A stretch of DNA of 64,000 bases, taken from assembly GCF_003576455.2 (NCBI RefSeq), contig NZ_CP032869.1, positions 62,001 to 126,000 on the forward strand, given 5' to 3'. The notes beneath the pieces were generated by a model, which had not been told where the DNA came from, ran no database searches, and saw only the letters and a program-made list of their open reading frames with translations. A program made the position numbers and the translations under genes. Every line of letters starts with the position of its first letter. Positions within the stretch are counted from its first letter, which is position 1. This document shows, in pieces, positions 45,701-54,227 of the stretch. Source of the DNA: Mucilaginibacter celer. GTDB lineage: Bacteria; Bacteroidota; Bacteroidia; Sphingobacteriales; Sphingobacteriaceae.

Positions 45701-46017
45701 CCCCATGGAATATCCAGGCAGATTTGCACCTGGCGCATGATATTTTCATCAACAGCGCAGGTACGCGGTTTTTTACCATCACTGCCGATGTGATCAACCT
45801 TACTAACCTGCTTAACAAAAGCTGGGGCATTCAGTATTTCTCGCCAAATACATTTAACTCAACGGCCAGTGTTGGTTTAACGCCTGTACTATTCCTTCCG
45901 CAGCAAAATAATAATGGCTACCCGGTTTACGAGTTTACCACGCCGGGCAAACCATACAGTATTGATTACTATGGTTCGAGGGTGCAGATGCAGCTGGGGG
46001 CCAGGTACACTTTTTAA
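42751..46017 (+). CDS. Oar-like TonB-dependent receptor with CarboxypepD_reg domain
   Basis: A 1088-residue outer-membrane protein with signal peptide 1-29 (LCPPQAFAQ). CarboxypepD_reg domain about 34-120 (LSGTVFDAAGAPFPGATVVA), TonB box LGEVVVKATKRG, plug about 135-265 (VTIDGAINNDAIGFSPSLG, IEDMHVYLAPYDVKIGNFTG, GSVNAVTRSGTN), and a long barrel ending QMQLGARYTF. This layout is that of Oar-like receptors, linked in other bacteria to protein or adhesion substrates rather than glycans. There is no STN domain, so the FecI/FecR signal should come from the first receptor. Two receptors of different class in one operon suggest two ligands or two transport steps. Confidence 0.9.
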   Translation: MKRIIKSGLCIALAALLLLVLCPPQAFAQETSGTLSGTVFDAAGAPFPGATVVAIHQPSGTRYAIAADQKGRYYLPNLRIGGPYSIEVSMMGMQPEKRDGITISLGASITLNFVLKNQSQQLGEVVVKATKRGAQASTYGAGKNISASQVRNAPTVSRSITDITRQVPQASKDNSFGGTNFRYNNVTIDGAINNDAIGFSPSLGGQSGTSGMPGSSTRTNPVSLDAIEDMHVYLAPYDVKIGNFTGGSVNAVTRSGTNTLSGSVYGYGRNATLTGNDRVGTLGKMNSDFYDYQTGFRVGFPLIKNKLFFFSNEEITKRRDPAQLKAGQAETSQILSLEDANAISASNLMNAGTAGDFNTYSKSTKFFNRLDWNISDKHQLAIRNNTITSEALYMDRDQQDFRFSSMAFLQKNNQSSTVAELKSRFSQRLSGNLLLGYTRVTDKRDPKGDPSLPQVQIAGRTPGTTIYLGTDREASIFNMKQRTYEVTANLNWTLGNNTFTFGTHNELYNINYGFVNAWNGRVDYLSIEDYLNNNPYRVRGAYNYTNNTRDYILAHPGANFNLNMYSVYVQDEIRVSERLKVIPGLRADMADLPQRPELSSKVQTALADPYYGNTYSYTPLSRINNNYLNKIQLSPRIGFRYDWLSDQSLVLRGGAGLFAGRIPMAWIAYAFYNSGNSYGGLDQKSDQKTFASGSNPLKGGPNGIGDFIAANGAVINNSNSGKTQVDLIDNNFTMPQVLRTSLGIDYSTDSKWKFTVEGIYTKTIKDVLFQQLNVQDNATYYPYDKNRKQPIYSGTTDQRFSNIYLLSNTSQGYRYNITGSISKSIDNVLQASVAYTYGLSKDLSNGVRNSMESNWQLNQALVPNTPALAYSNFDIRHRIVSTISYNKNWNKSGRTNVSLFFSAQSGSPFTYGIVNNSIQGLPQQVSLVYIPQRDEAINFFKDKISGGQTITAAQQAAAFNQYIDGNKYLRNRRGDFTGRNEGRTPWNIQADLHLAHDIFINSAGTRFFTITADVINLTNLLNKSWGIQYFSPNTFNSTASVGLTPVLFLPQQNNNGYPVYEFTTPGKPYSIDYYGSRVQMQLGARYTF

Positions 46018-46047
46018 ACTGAACCATCAATTTAAAGAAGAAATAAT

Positions 46048-48231
46048 ATGCAAAGGATGATACAAGATCCAACCAAAACATACACCCTGCTGCTGATGCT
46101 GCTATTGGTGCTTATTGGCGGATGTAAAAAAGATAAAAACGAGCACCCCGTGCTCGTTTTTAAAGTAGTTAACTATTTTCCCAACAGCGGTAATACGGGT
46201 ACGTTGATCACCATTGAAGGTTCTGGTTTTGATAACGATCTATCAAAATACACGGCTACCGTTGTGGGCAAACAGGCCGAGGTGGTGAGCGCTACGGCCA
46301 ATTACGTGGTGGTGATGGTACCGGCGGGATCAGGTACCGGGAAAATTGAATTGAAGTATGCTGGTAACGTACATGATATAGGTACCTATACCTATCAGGC
46401 ATTAAGTGTAAAAGCCATCTCGCCAAACCGCGGCCCCGTGGGTACTAATATCCGTATCAGGGGCGAGGGTTTCAGTGACCCTGATAAACCGGCTGTGGTA
46501 ACTATTAACGGTAATCCGGCTAATATCGTGAGCCTTTCGGACACGCTGATCATAGCCACCGTACCCGATAAAACACTTAGCGGCCCGGTAGAGGTTAAGG
46601 TAAAGGAAAGTTCATCAAAAGGGCCCAACTTCAGGGTGCAGGCGTTGTTTGATATTACACCGAAAACAGGTGGTAAAGGTACCAAAGTAACCCTGATAGG
46701 TTCGGGTTTTGAAACCGAGGTTGCCAAAAACCAGGTTACGTTTAACGGTAAGGCAGCCCAGATACTGGAAGCTACCGAAACCAAGCTGCTGGTGCAAGCC
46801 CCGGATGGGGTGCAAACCGGCAGGGTGAACCTTAAAATTGAGGATACCCCTATTGAAGGCCCGGTATTTACTGTGATAGCACCGCCAACCATCAGCCTGA
46901 TAACACCGCTAAGCGGCCCTGCCGGAACTGAAGTTACCATTACCGGCACAGGTTTCAGCACTATTGCAGGCGAAACCAAAGTAGCTATAAACGGGAAGGA
47001 TGCTGTTATTAAATCGGTAACCGCTACTGAGCTTAAGGTAACCGTACCGGTAAATACAGGTACAGGCAATATCCAGGTTTCTGTAAATGACCAGGTAGTT
47101 GCTGGGCCGGTATACACCGAGCAGGCTGTGGGTATTTCGGGTTTTAGTCCGGATAATGGTAATGTGGGCACTGTAGTTACAATAACCGGTGTTGGTTTCA
47201 GTACCACTCCGGCAAATAACACGGTTACCTTTAACGGCGTGGTGGCTAAGGTGAATGCAGCTACGGCAACGCAGTTAGTGGTTGTGGCACCGCAAGGCGT
47301 ATCTACCGGTTTTATTAAGGTGCGTGTTAATGGCGTTGAAGCGGTTTCGCCTAAGGTATTCCAGACCTCGGGTGTGATCACCATTACAACGGGTTTGCCA
47401 CATACATCGGTTAACGCGTTCTGTGCCGGCCAGCACGGAGAGTTTTATGTTTTATTCCGGACCTATAATCAGGTTTATAAAGTTGATCCGAACGGCACGG
47501 TAACCTTATATGCAGGCGACCCTAATGGCCGCACCGGCAACAACGAAGGCATCGGGACCTTAGGTAGGTTTACCGCGCCGGTTGGCATAGTAATGGATAA
47601 ACAAGGAAACTTGTTTGTAGCAGAAGCAAGTGGCAACATCAAGAAGATTGCGCCTAACGGTATGGTTACCATGTACGTGGCATCAGCCTCGATAGGGGCA
47701 AGCGGTTTAGCTATCGATAACCAGGACAGGCTATACATAGGCGCACGCTCGGGCAGCTTCTTCGGTTTTGTTATTGTTACCAATGGGGTGCCAAATTATA
47801 GTTTCGACTTATATGCCGATCCGGAAGGCCGTATGGCTATTGATGGCGTGGGTAAAGTTTATGGATCAGACCTTGATGCCACAGGCCGATATGCTATTGG
47901 CGATGGCAGTTACGAAAGGCTGATAGGTGACTACTCTGCCGGTTACGCCGATGGCAGCTACAGCGATGCCCGTTTCGGTACAATTGGTAACATGATCTGG
48001 GCCGATACCAAAAAACTGGTACTGGTGTGCGACCCGGAAAATAACGCCCTGCGCGCCATAAACCCGGCCACACAAAAAGTGACCACCATTTTTAAAACCC
48101 AGAAAGGATTTAAAGACGGCGGCCTGGCCGATGCCCTGTTTGGAGATATTACCGACGTAACCATAGCACCTAACGGCGATATTTTTATACTGGATAAAAC
48201 CAACAAAGCTATCCGAAAGGTGACTTTTTAA
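46048..48231 (+). CDS. IPT/TIG and NHL-repeat lipoprotein
   Basis: A 727-residue lipoprotein, lipobox LIGGC with cysteine at 26. Five IPT/TIG Ig-like domains span about 40-435, each with a signature such as ISPNRGPVGTNIRIRGEGFS, ITPKTGGKGTKVTLIGSGF or FSPDNGNVGTVVTITGVGFS. Residues about 440-727 carry NHL-type repeats (GRFTAPVGIVMDKQGNLFVAE, GASGLAIDNQDRLYIG, DVTIAPNGDIFILDKTNKAI), expected to form a propeller. IPT/TIG lipoproteins in Bacteroidota often serve as surface binding proteins beside TonB receptors. It is the last gene of the operon and is followed by a terminator. Confidence 0.88.
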   Translation: MQRMIQDPTKTYTLLLMLLLVLIGGCKKDKNEHPVLVFKVVNYFPNSGNTGTLITIEGSGFDNDLSKYTATVVGKQAEVVSATANYVVVMVPAGSGTGKIELKYAGNVHDIGTYTYQALSVKAISPNRGPVGTNIRIRGEGFSDPDKPAVVTINGNPANIVSLSDTLIIATVPDKTLSGPVEVKVKESSSKGPNFRVQALFDITPKTGGKGTKVTLIGSGFETEVAKNQVTFNGKAAQILEATETKLLVQAPDGVQTGRVNLKIEDTPIEGPVFTVIAPPTISLITPLSGPAGTEVTITGTGFSTIAGETKVAINGKDAVIKSVTATELKVTVPVNTGTGNIQVSVNDQVVAGPVYTEQAVGISGFSPDNGNVGTVVTITGVGFSTTPANNTVTFNGVVAKVNAATATQLVVVAPQGVSTGFIKVRVNGVEAVSPKVFQTSGVITITTGLPHTSVNAFCAGQHGEFYVLFRTYNQVYKVDPNGTVTLYAGDPNGRTGNNEGIGTLGRFTAPVGIVMDKQGNLFVAEASGNIKKIAPNGMVTMYVASASIGASGLAIDNQDRLYIGARSGSFFGFVIVTNGVPNYSFDLYADPEGRMAIDGVGKVYGSDLDATGRYAIGDGSYERLIGDYSAGYADGSYSDARFGTIGNMIWADTKKLVLVCDPENNALRAINPATQKVTTIFKTQKGFKDGGLADALFGDITDVTIAPNGDIFILDKTNKAIRKVTF

Positions 48232-48283
48232 AGATCATTGATTTCCGGTTGTAAAATCCGGCAATTGTGTTTGCAGTAGTGTA

Positions 48284-48319
48284 AGCGGCTGTTCTTGAAA
48301 AAGACAGCCGCTTTTTTTT
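48284..48319 (+). terminator. Intrinsic terminator of the sigma-controlled operon
   Basis: Stem AGCGGCTGT (48284-48292) pairs with ACAGCCGCT (48304-48312), 11-base loop, followed by seven Ts. It lies 52 bases after the NHL lipoprotein stop. Confidence 0.9.
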
Positions 48320-48346
48320 AAGTGTAGACTGAACTATATCTGTTAA

Positions 48347-48510
48347 CTGGTTGAAGTTTAGCGGCAGCGTAACTTCAACCTAAACTGTAGGAAGCATTCT
48401 GCTTCCGATGCCTGGCTTTAAATAGTTATTTAACAAAAAAAGTTATAAAGTTAAGCTGAAAGCTTAACCCAGTTTAGGACGAAGTTACGCTGTCGCTAAA
48501 CTTCGACCAG
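48347..48510. repeat. Palindromic repeat element, copy 1 (41-base arms)
   Basis: The arms 48347-48387 and 48470-48510 are inverted copies of 41 bases with four mismatches (the left one starts CTGGTTGAAGTTTAGCGGCA). The 82-base centre contains the short palindrome GGAAGCATTCTGCTTCC. A related, more decayed copy lies at 50815-50947, on the other side of the type IX-sorted gene. It has no reading frame and looks like a MITE or REP-like element. Confidence 0.85.
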
Positions 48511-48544
48511 TTGTTGAATGCTCCAGCGGCTGGATAGCAATACC

Positions 48545-50326
48545 CTACCTTACTATTAGCACCCAGCCACCATTTATACCATGCACGTTATCATTTGGAT
48601 TAATAACATAATAATAGGTGCCTGCGGGTAAAGCTTTGCCTTTATACATGCCGTCCCAGGGTTTTGTGTAACCAATAGAATGGTATAGGTTTATGCCGTA
48701 CCGGTTATAAATATCTATCGTCGCGTTCGCGTAATCTGCAAGGTTAATGATGTTCCAGGTATCATTAACGCCGTCGCCGTTGGGTGTAAAAGTATTCGGT
48801 ATAATCGGGGTGTTCAAAACTAAAACTTTTACAGTTGCAGAAGCCGGGCATCCTGTAGCTGATACCACCGTTAAGGTATAATCTGTTGTGGTTTTTGTAG
48901 TTACGACAGGGTTCCGGATGTTTGGGTCGCTCAAACCGGTGACCGGTGCCCATGAGTAACTCGCTATATCGCCGGTAATTGCAGGATCTAACTGAACAAA
49001 GGTTGTGCGACCATCGATCACCGGTGGTTTCTGAGGAAAGGTAATTACGGGGTTTTCGCTGATAGTGGCGGTGAGCGGGGTACTTACCGCGTTGGCAGGT
49101 ATAGCACAAAACATCTGGCTGGTTAGTGCGCATGTTATTTGATCTCCGTTAACCAACTCTGTTGTAGTATAAGTTTTGCCGGATGCAACCGGGACACGGT
49201 TTTTTAACCAGGAAAGTACAGGCGACGCTCCGCCATTTGAAGGCGACGCCGTATAAGTTACCGGTGTTCCGGTACATACCGGTCCTGATGGCAATGCGGT
49301 GATATTTATGGTTGGAGTAACCCGTTCTCCTACAATAACATCTACATAAAGAGATGCCTGGCATTGATAGGCGTCTGTAACCGTTACTTTATACTTCCTG
49401 CTGGTATGAAAAGTATTAACATTGCTATTGGGTGTATCCCCTCCGTCCCATTGATAACTAACGGCATTTTCGGCAAAAGCTGTGCCCGTTACGCTTTCGC
49501 AGCCCGTGAGGTTGCCGGTAACTTTAACCTGGGGTTCTGTATGCACGTCAATTTGTTTGGAAGCAGAGGTTGAACAGCCATCTGCGTTTTTAACCGTGAC
49601 AACATACCTCCTGCTGGTATGAAAAGTGTTGGTGGCCGCGTCCGGATTATCGCCGCCATCCCAGTGATAACTTTGCCCGCCTGTTGCGGTTACCGTTGTG
49701 CTGCCGCAGGTTGCTGCATTTTCGGTGATATCAACCTGGAAGGCGGCCGGACTTAGTCCCCAGGTAATGTTGGTATAATCTTCGGGCGTTGTGGAAGAGA
49801 TCACTACGTTTTTAAAATCTCCCGGAAACATAATGACCGCGTAACCTTCTGCTCCGGTTATTGTGCTGCTGTTATCAAAAGTCATCCCGCCGCCGTCGTA
49901 CAAAACTACATAGGGCAGGGAGAAGTCCAGCTTAACCAATTGATTAGGTCGCCCAAGGGAAGAAATAAGTAATACAGGATTGCTTACCTGGTGCGAAAAG
50001 GTCATGTTTGTTGATCCGCCGCTGCCTGCAGCCCAGGTAGTTTTCGGAACTGTTTCATTGGGGATAGGTACCGGGTAGTTGCTAAACGCGCCGTAGTTAT
50101 ATATAGCAGGGGTTGATGAAAAATCAAAATTTGAAGCCATGGTTACGTTAACCGAATTCCCGTTGCCTTCATCTATAGTTCCTGTGGCTGTTGAGCCCTG
50201 AAATTGCGACCATTTGGCCCAGTGAATGATGTTACATCCGCTGCCCGGCGGATTCTGTGAATGACAAGGGATGCTCAACAGGCTAAGCAGTATTAACAGC
50301 CTGTATTTTATTTGCTTAGGTTTCAT
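48545..50326 (-). CDS. Secreted protein with type IX sorting (gliding-type) C-terminal domain
   Basis: I start it at the ATG at 50326 (MKPKQIKYRLLILLSLLSIP), 593 residues; a longer frame adds 11 residues before the signal peptide. The signal peptide ends at CHSQ. The mature protein has an N-terminal beta domain (about 25-200), then repeats of about 65 residues (ATGGQSYHWDGGDNPDAAT, AENAVSYQWDGGDTPNSNV, each followed by TFHTSRxY), Ig/PKD-like domains, and a C-terminal 90 residues (PNTFTPNGDGVNDTWNI, IDIYNRYGINLYHS, WDGMYKGKALPAGTYYYVI) that is the gliding-associated CHU_C domain used for type IX export and surface display. It is probably an adhesin or matrix protein. Confidence 0.9.
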   Translation of the reverse strand: MKPKQIKYRLLILLSLLSIPCHSQNPPGSGCNIIHWAKWSQFQGSTATGTIDEGNGNSVNVTMASNFDFSSTPAIYNYGAFSNYPVPIPNETVPKTTWAAGSGGSTNMTFSHQVSNPVLLISSLGRPNQLVKLDFSLPYVVLYDGGGMTFDNSSTITGAEGYAVIMFPGDFKNVVISSTTPEDYTNITWGLSPAAFQVDITENAATCGSTTVTATGGQSYHWDGGDNPDAATNTFHTSRRYVVTVKNADGCSTSASKQIDVHTEPQVKVTGNLTGCESVTGTAFAENAVSYQWDGGDTPNSNVNTFHTSRKYKVTVTDAYQCQASLYVDVIVGERVTPTINITALPSGPVCTGTPVTYTASPSNGGASPVLSWLKNRVPVASGKTYTTTELVNGDQITCALTSQMFCAIPANAVSTPLTATISENPVITFPQKPPVIDGRTTFVQLDPAITGDIASYSWAPVTGLSDPNIRNPVVTTKTTTDYTLTVVSATGCPASATVKVLVLNTPIIPNTFTPNGDGVNDTWNIINLADYANATIDIYNRYGINLYHSIGYTKPWDGMYKGKALPAGTYYYVINPNDNVHGINGGWVLIVR

Positions 50327-50966
50327 TGGGGATAAAAATAACAATACAGGTCGTAACATTGATTAAAATAGGTTAATACTTAATCAGCCGATCAATAATT
50401 TAATTAAAAGACTGGTTGGTTAGGGTTAGTTAGGGAAAAAGCAAGGTTGCATTCAAGTCTTCGATATAATGAGATATCTGCGCGTTAAACAAAAACTCGG
50501 CATTTAATCACACGGGTGATGTTGTTTCAAAGCCGCACGTAATTTGTTTGGGTTTAGACAATACCTATTGATACAGGTTGTCGTTATTATTTGACAGTTT
50601 TTTAAATATTGGGAATTACGATTGAGTTATTGATTTAGTTAAATTTGCATGCATTTTATATCAGCTTTTATGGCCTGTCATTCTTGCGCGATCCTTATAT
50701 AGCCGACATTGGCCCGTTTTTATAGTTCACCAAAAGAATATACCAGTCCGCAAATCGCTGTTCGCAATAGTCTTATCGTTTGTATATAGCAGATACTTTG
50801 AAGGACGATTAGTGACCTAAAATGGTGGAAGAATTCTGCTCCCGAGTTCTGACATTAATAGACGTTTAACTAAAAAAAAATTATAAAATAAGCCGAAATT
50901 TGACACGTTTTTAGGACATGGTTACGCTGTCACTAAACTTCAACCAATTATAGAACGATTAAAACG
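50327..50966. other. Intergenic region upstream of the type IX-sorted gene
   Basis: About 640 bases, AT-rich, with no credible reading frame. Besides the repeat copy at 50815-50947 nothing was recognised; the promoter for the leftward gene should lie at about 50340-50450. No terminator with a clear hairpin and T-run was seen for the operon that ends at 50967. Confidence 0.5.
50815..50947. repeat. Palindromic repeat element, copy 2 (decayed)
   Basis: Collinear with 48379-48510 over its whole length. Shared blocks are CCTAAA, GGAAG-ATTCTGCT-CC, TTTAACTAAAAAAA/TTTAACAAAAAAA, ATAAAATAAGCCGAAA against ATAAAGTTAAGCTGAAA, and the right arm TTAGGACATGGTTACGCTGT with CACTAAACTTCAACCA. The left arm is largely lost. 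Confidence 0.75.
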
Positions 50967-53900
50967 TTAATTACCCTGAATGTTATTTTCCGTATGATTG
51001 ATCAGTAGATCACTAAATATTGAGATTGATTTATTTTTAAGCCCCGCTTTTCGCAGCTCAGTAACGCAAAATGTATAGTAATCATTATAAGTGCGGAAAG
51101 GACCGGTTTCTGAAAATATATTGTTTCTAAATTTATCATATTCTGGCTTAGCATCCTCATAATCATTATTGAAAAGATAAACGCTTAATAAGTTGCCTGT
51201 CGCAAATTGGTTTTTGGGGTCATAATTTGAGCTTTGTTGCAGATAAGAAATAAGGTTGACGTCTTTTTTTGTAAGTAGGCAAGTCCAAACAAAATTACTG
51301 CAATGTATGGAAGCCAATTTTCTTACGGCGCTATCAGAAGGTATAATCTGGAGGTATTTTTGATCTAATTGAATCATGTGATTATAATACTCCCGTTTTG
51401 CATCATTACTAATGCTGTCCACACTTTTCTTTGTAAAATAATCAATAAACTCTTTATGATTGAGTTTCTTATCAAGAAAAAGCTCGGCGAAAATATCTTG
51501 TTTGCCAAAAGCTGAATATGCAGATACAATATAATCTCTTGTTTCGGCATCTTCACGAATACCGAGGATTTTATTTCTTGTATTGTTGGCGGCTTCATTT
51601 ACCCCTTCAATAAGAAAAAATGAAAGATTATTTTTCAAATGTTCAAAATCAGCCTTATAACTATCTTTAATAAATTTGTTTCGATTTTCCTGAAACTCCA
51701 TTTCCATCATAGCAAATAAAGCTTCCTTATTACCAGGATCGAGTAAAAGCACCTGCTTATATACATTCCGGTAATCTACTACACGGGCGGCAGCCTTTAG
51801 CTGACGCGCATAATTGATATAAAAAGGGATAGCATCTTTTTTTATCACACCGGCATTAACCGAATCGACAGATAAGTCGTTTTTATACTGTTTATAAAGT
51901 TTTTCGCTTAATAACAGGCGTTTGTTTACATCGTAAGCGTTGGCAATAGCCGTTTTATGACTGGCGTATTTATTCAATATAAAAATGGCGCTTTTGGCAT
52001 CATCCAAAGCCTGATCGCTTAGCTCCTGAAACGGACTATGGTTATTTTGGGCCTGTTCCTGGTAGCGATTAAATGCATCAACATAGCGCTTGTCGATATT
52101 TTGATGATATACTATTTTAACCCACTTAACCGCATCTTCTATGCCACGGTAAGGGAATTCAACGGCACGGTCGGTAATATACACTTTAACAGAATCTGCA
52201 TCAGGAGTTGTAGTTGTTAACGGAAGTAAATAAGTTTTGACTGCATCACTTTTTTGAGTACCTACTCTAATGCGATAAAATCTGGCTTTTTCCTGCTGAT
52301 TAATGTATAATCCGGAATAGATCGCAATTAAATGATTGGTAGCTGATTGCATTCCGTGGAGGGAGGCAAATGTCAACGGCTCTATGGCTTGAGCGTACAT
52401 TGCATTGCTAAATAAATAGTGACCATAGACATTATTTGCTAAAGTTAGTTCCAGGCCCATGTTAATGTCAAAATCATTTATTCTGTAAAGAGGCATAATT
52501 TCACGCATTATAAAACGGGCGGTATTTTCGGCGGCAGTATACTGGCGATGTGCAAGCTCATATAAAAGTATACGACATGCAGTGTGGGTGTATATGGCAA
52601 AATCCGGTCGATAATTGGCAGGATCTGCGAGCTCGCCCGATTGGTGAAAATGATTGGTCGCGCTTACAAAAAGCGAGTAAGCCTTTATACTATCCTGCGT
52701 GGTTTTCTTACCTTCAATTAAATCTGCCTGCCTGGCCTGCAGTTTGCCCAACATGAAGGCGATATCCGGAAACCTGTTGGCATCGTCCCCATATCTCATC
52801 GTCACCAACTCACTCATCTGTTTAAGCTGTTGTAAAGCGTTTTCTTCAGGAAAACTTCTGGCCAGATTTTTTTCGATGAGGAGACCGGCGTCGGCAATAA
52901 GCATAATATTTTCCTTGTTTTTTTTGCCCGTATCGATAGAAGCCATCCAATATTTTAAAGCGACGCCGGTTTCTGCGATAGCTTCGTCTTTGTCGTTGCG
53001 ACGCCTGTATATTGTCGCCATCTGCGCGTGAATATCTGCTTTCACTATTTGAGTTGTGGCCTGGGTGCTCCCTGTGCTTTTGTATGTACCTATTTGAGAT
53101 AAAATCCTCGTTAAACTGTCTTGTGCCTGTGCATCCGACAGTTTTCCCTGAGCGATTAATACTGATGCCAAATTGTAGCGCAGATTGATTATGGCCAGAT
53201 TGGCGTTGGAGCTTTGACTTTGCGCAAAAGCGATTTTGAGTTTTTCAAATAAGCCGGTGGGTACAATCGGGTTAGCCCCGGCAAGGGTATCAACGCGGAA
53301 ATGATTCAGTCTGCGACCGAGAAGTATCGCATTGTAGCATCTGGTTAAAAGTAAATTAACCCGTTCGTTTTTAAAGTCGGATCCGCCCGCTTTTTTTGCT
53401 AAACGGATGGTCGTACCGTAATGCAGGATAGCCTGAGCATATCCGTGCGTTGCTTCTCTATAGCGCCCGTTTACAAACTCCAATCGTGCCAGTGCTTCGA
53501 AACCTTGCGGAGTTAGCCCCGCAAGGGAAGGGTAGTGTTCCTGGCAAGTGGTGATTATATTGTTTACCTGGTTTATTTCGCCCCGGTTAAGCAAATTATC
53601 TGCATACTCGCTACAAATAATAATAGCCGATACCCAGGCCCGTTCGGGTGTGTTTTTTTTTAAGCCATCAACTATTTTTATTGCTGATTGAAAACCGCTT
53701 TCCCAATTGGCAAAAGCCTGCGTCTCATCTCCGTTTTGTTCATACGATTCTGCAACGGTGCGGTAAAGGTCTATATTACCCAGTTCGTTGGTGGTGTTAT
53801 GGTTAGCATCAATATAATTTTGCGCAGCTTTGAGCTGTTCCAGCAACTTTGGTTTTAACGTAGAAAACCCTGTCGCACCTGATTGTTGAACCAGTTTGAT

Positions 53901-54227
53901 TAACCTCGCGATATAGCCTTCCAACTCCCGTAGTTGTTTATCATTGGTTTCCCGCGCGTCTTCGGCTTGTTTACGAATCAGTTCTTTTAAAAGATTGTCC
54001 GCCTCGCTCATGCTCAAATTAGCACCCGGGTTCTGTACCTTGCATTCGCCTAAAGCTGCTTGTGCAAACAGAATGTCATTTAACGCATCAGGGAATTTTT
54101 TTGCGTTGATATTTTGTTGGGCACGTTTAAGTGCGCCAGTATATTGCGGGCAATTAGTTTGAGCATATCCGGTAATGCCTTCAAACATCAGGGCTACGAG
54201 CAGGCCTAATTTAACTACGGTTTTCAT
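50967..54227 (-). CDS. Large exported TPR-type protein of the TIR/STAND operon
   Basis: A 1086-residue protein with a clear signal peptide, residues 1-22 (MKTVVKLGLLVALMFEGITG, cut after YAQ). The mature chain is nearly all alpha-helical with pairs of helices of TPR type (FPDALNDILFAQAALGE, YRTVAESYEQNGDETQAFA, ALARLEFVNGRYREATHGYA, YGHYLFSNAMYAQAIEPL, RVVDYRNVYKQVLLLDPGNK). It has no enzymatic motif and no lipobox. The start overlaps the STAND gene stop by 4 bases, so it belongs to that operon. A periplasmic sensor or scaffold that meets the periplasmic TPR end of the STAND protein is the simplest reading, but this is inferred. Confidence 0.75.
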   Translation of the reverse strand: MKTVVKLGLLVALMFEGITGYAQTNCPQYTGALKRAQQNINAKKFPDALNDILFAQAALGECKVQNPGANLSMSEADNLLKELIRKQAEDARETNDKQLRELEGYIARLIKLVQQSGATGFSTLKPKLLEQLKAAQNYIDANHNTTNELGNIDLYRTVAESYEQNGDETQAFANWESGFQSAIKIVDGLKKNTPERAWVSAIIICSEYADNLLNRGEINQVNNIITTCQEHYPSLAGLTPQGFEALARLEFVNGRYREATHGYAQAILHYGTTIRLAKKAGGSDFKNERVNLLLTRCYNAILLGRRLNHFRVDTLAGANPIVPTGLFEKLKIAFAQSQSSNANLAIINLRYNLASVLIAQGKLSDAQAQDSLTRILSQIGTYKSTGSTQATTQIVKADIHAQMATIYRRRNDKDEAIAETGVALKYWMASIDTGKKNKENIMLIADAGLLIEKNLARSFPEENALQQLKQMSELVTMRYGDDANRFPDIAFMLGKLQARQADLIEGKKTTQDSIKAYSLFVSATNHFHQSGELADPANYRPDFAIYTHTACRILLYELAHRQYTAAENTARFIMREIMPLYRINDFDINMGLELTLANNVYGHYLFSNAMYAQAIEPLTFASLHGMQSATNHLIAIYSGLYINQQEKARFYRIRVGTQKSDAVKTYLLPLTTTTPDADSVKVYITDRAVEFPYRGIEDAVKWVKIVYHQNIDKRYVDAFNRYQEQAQNNHSPFQELSDQALDDAKSAIFILNKYASHKTAIANAYDVNKRLLLSEKLYKQYKNDLSVDSVNAGVIKKDAIPFYINYARQLKAAARVVDYRNVYKQVLLLDPGNKEALFAMMEMEFQENRNKFIKDSYKADFEHLKNNLSFFLIEGVNEAANNTRNKILGIREDAETRDYIVSAYSAFGKQDIFAELFLDKKLNHKEFIDYFTKKSVDSISNDAKREYYNHMIQLDQKYLQIIPSDSAVRKLASIHCSNFVWTCLLTKKDVNLISYLQQSSNYDPKNQFATGNLLSVYLFNNDYEDAKPEYDKFRNNIFSETGPFRTYNDYYTFCVTELRKAGLKNKSISIFSDLLINHTENNIQGN

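Noticed and set aside
46160..47360. Repeated units suggesting a CRISPR array or DNA tandem repeat
   Set aside because: The repetition is at protein level (IPT/TIG domains of about 80 residues) and the DNA units are not identical; no CRISPR array was seen in the window.
46395..47384. A 329-codon open frame on the minus strand inside the IPT/TIG gene
   Set aside because: It is antisense to a clear five-domain IPT/TIG protein; the long frame results from the repeated, Thr/Val/Gly-rich codon pattern of that gene and its translation has no signal, domain or start context.
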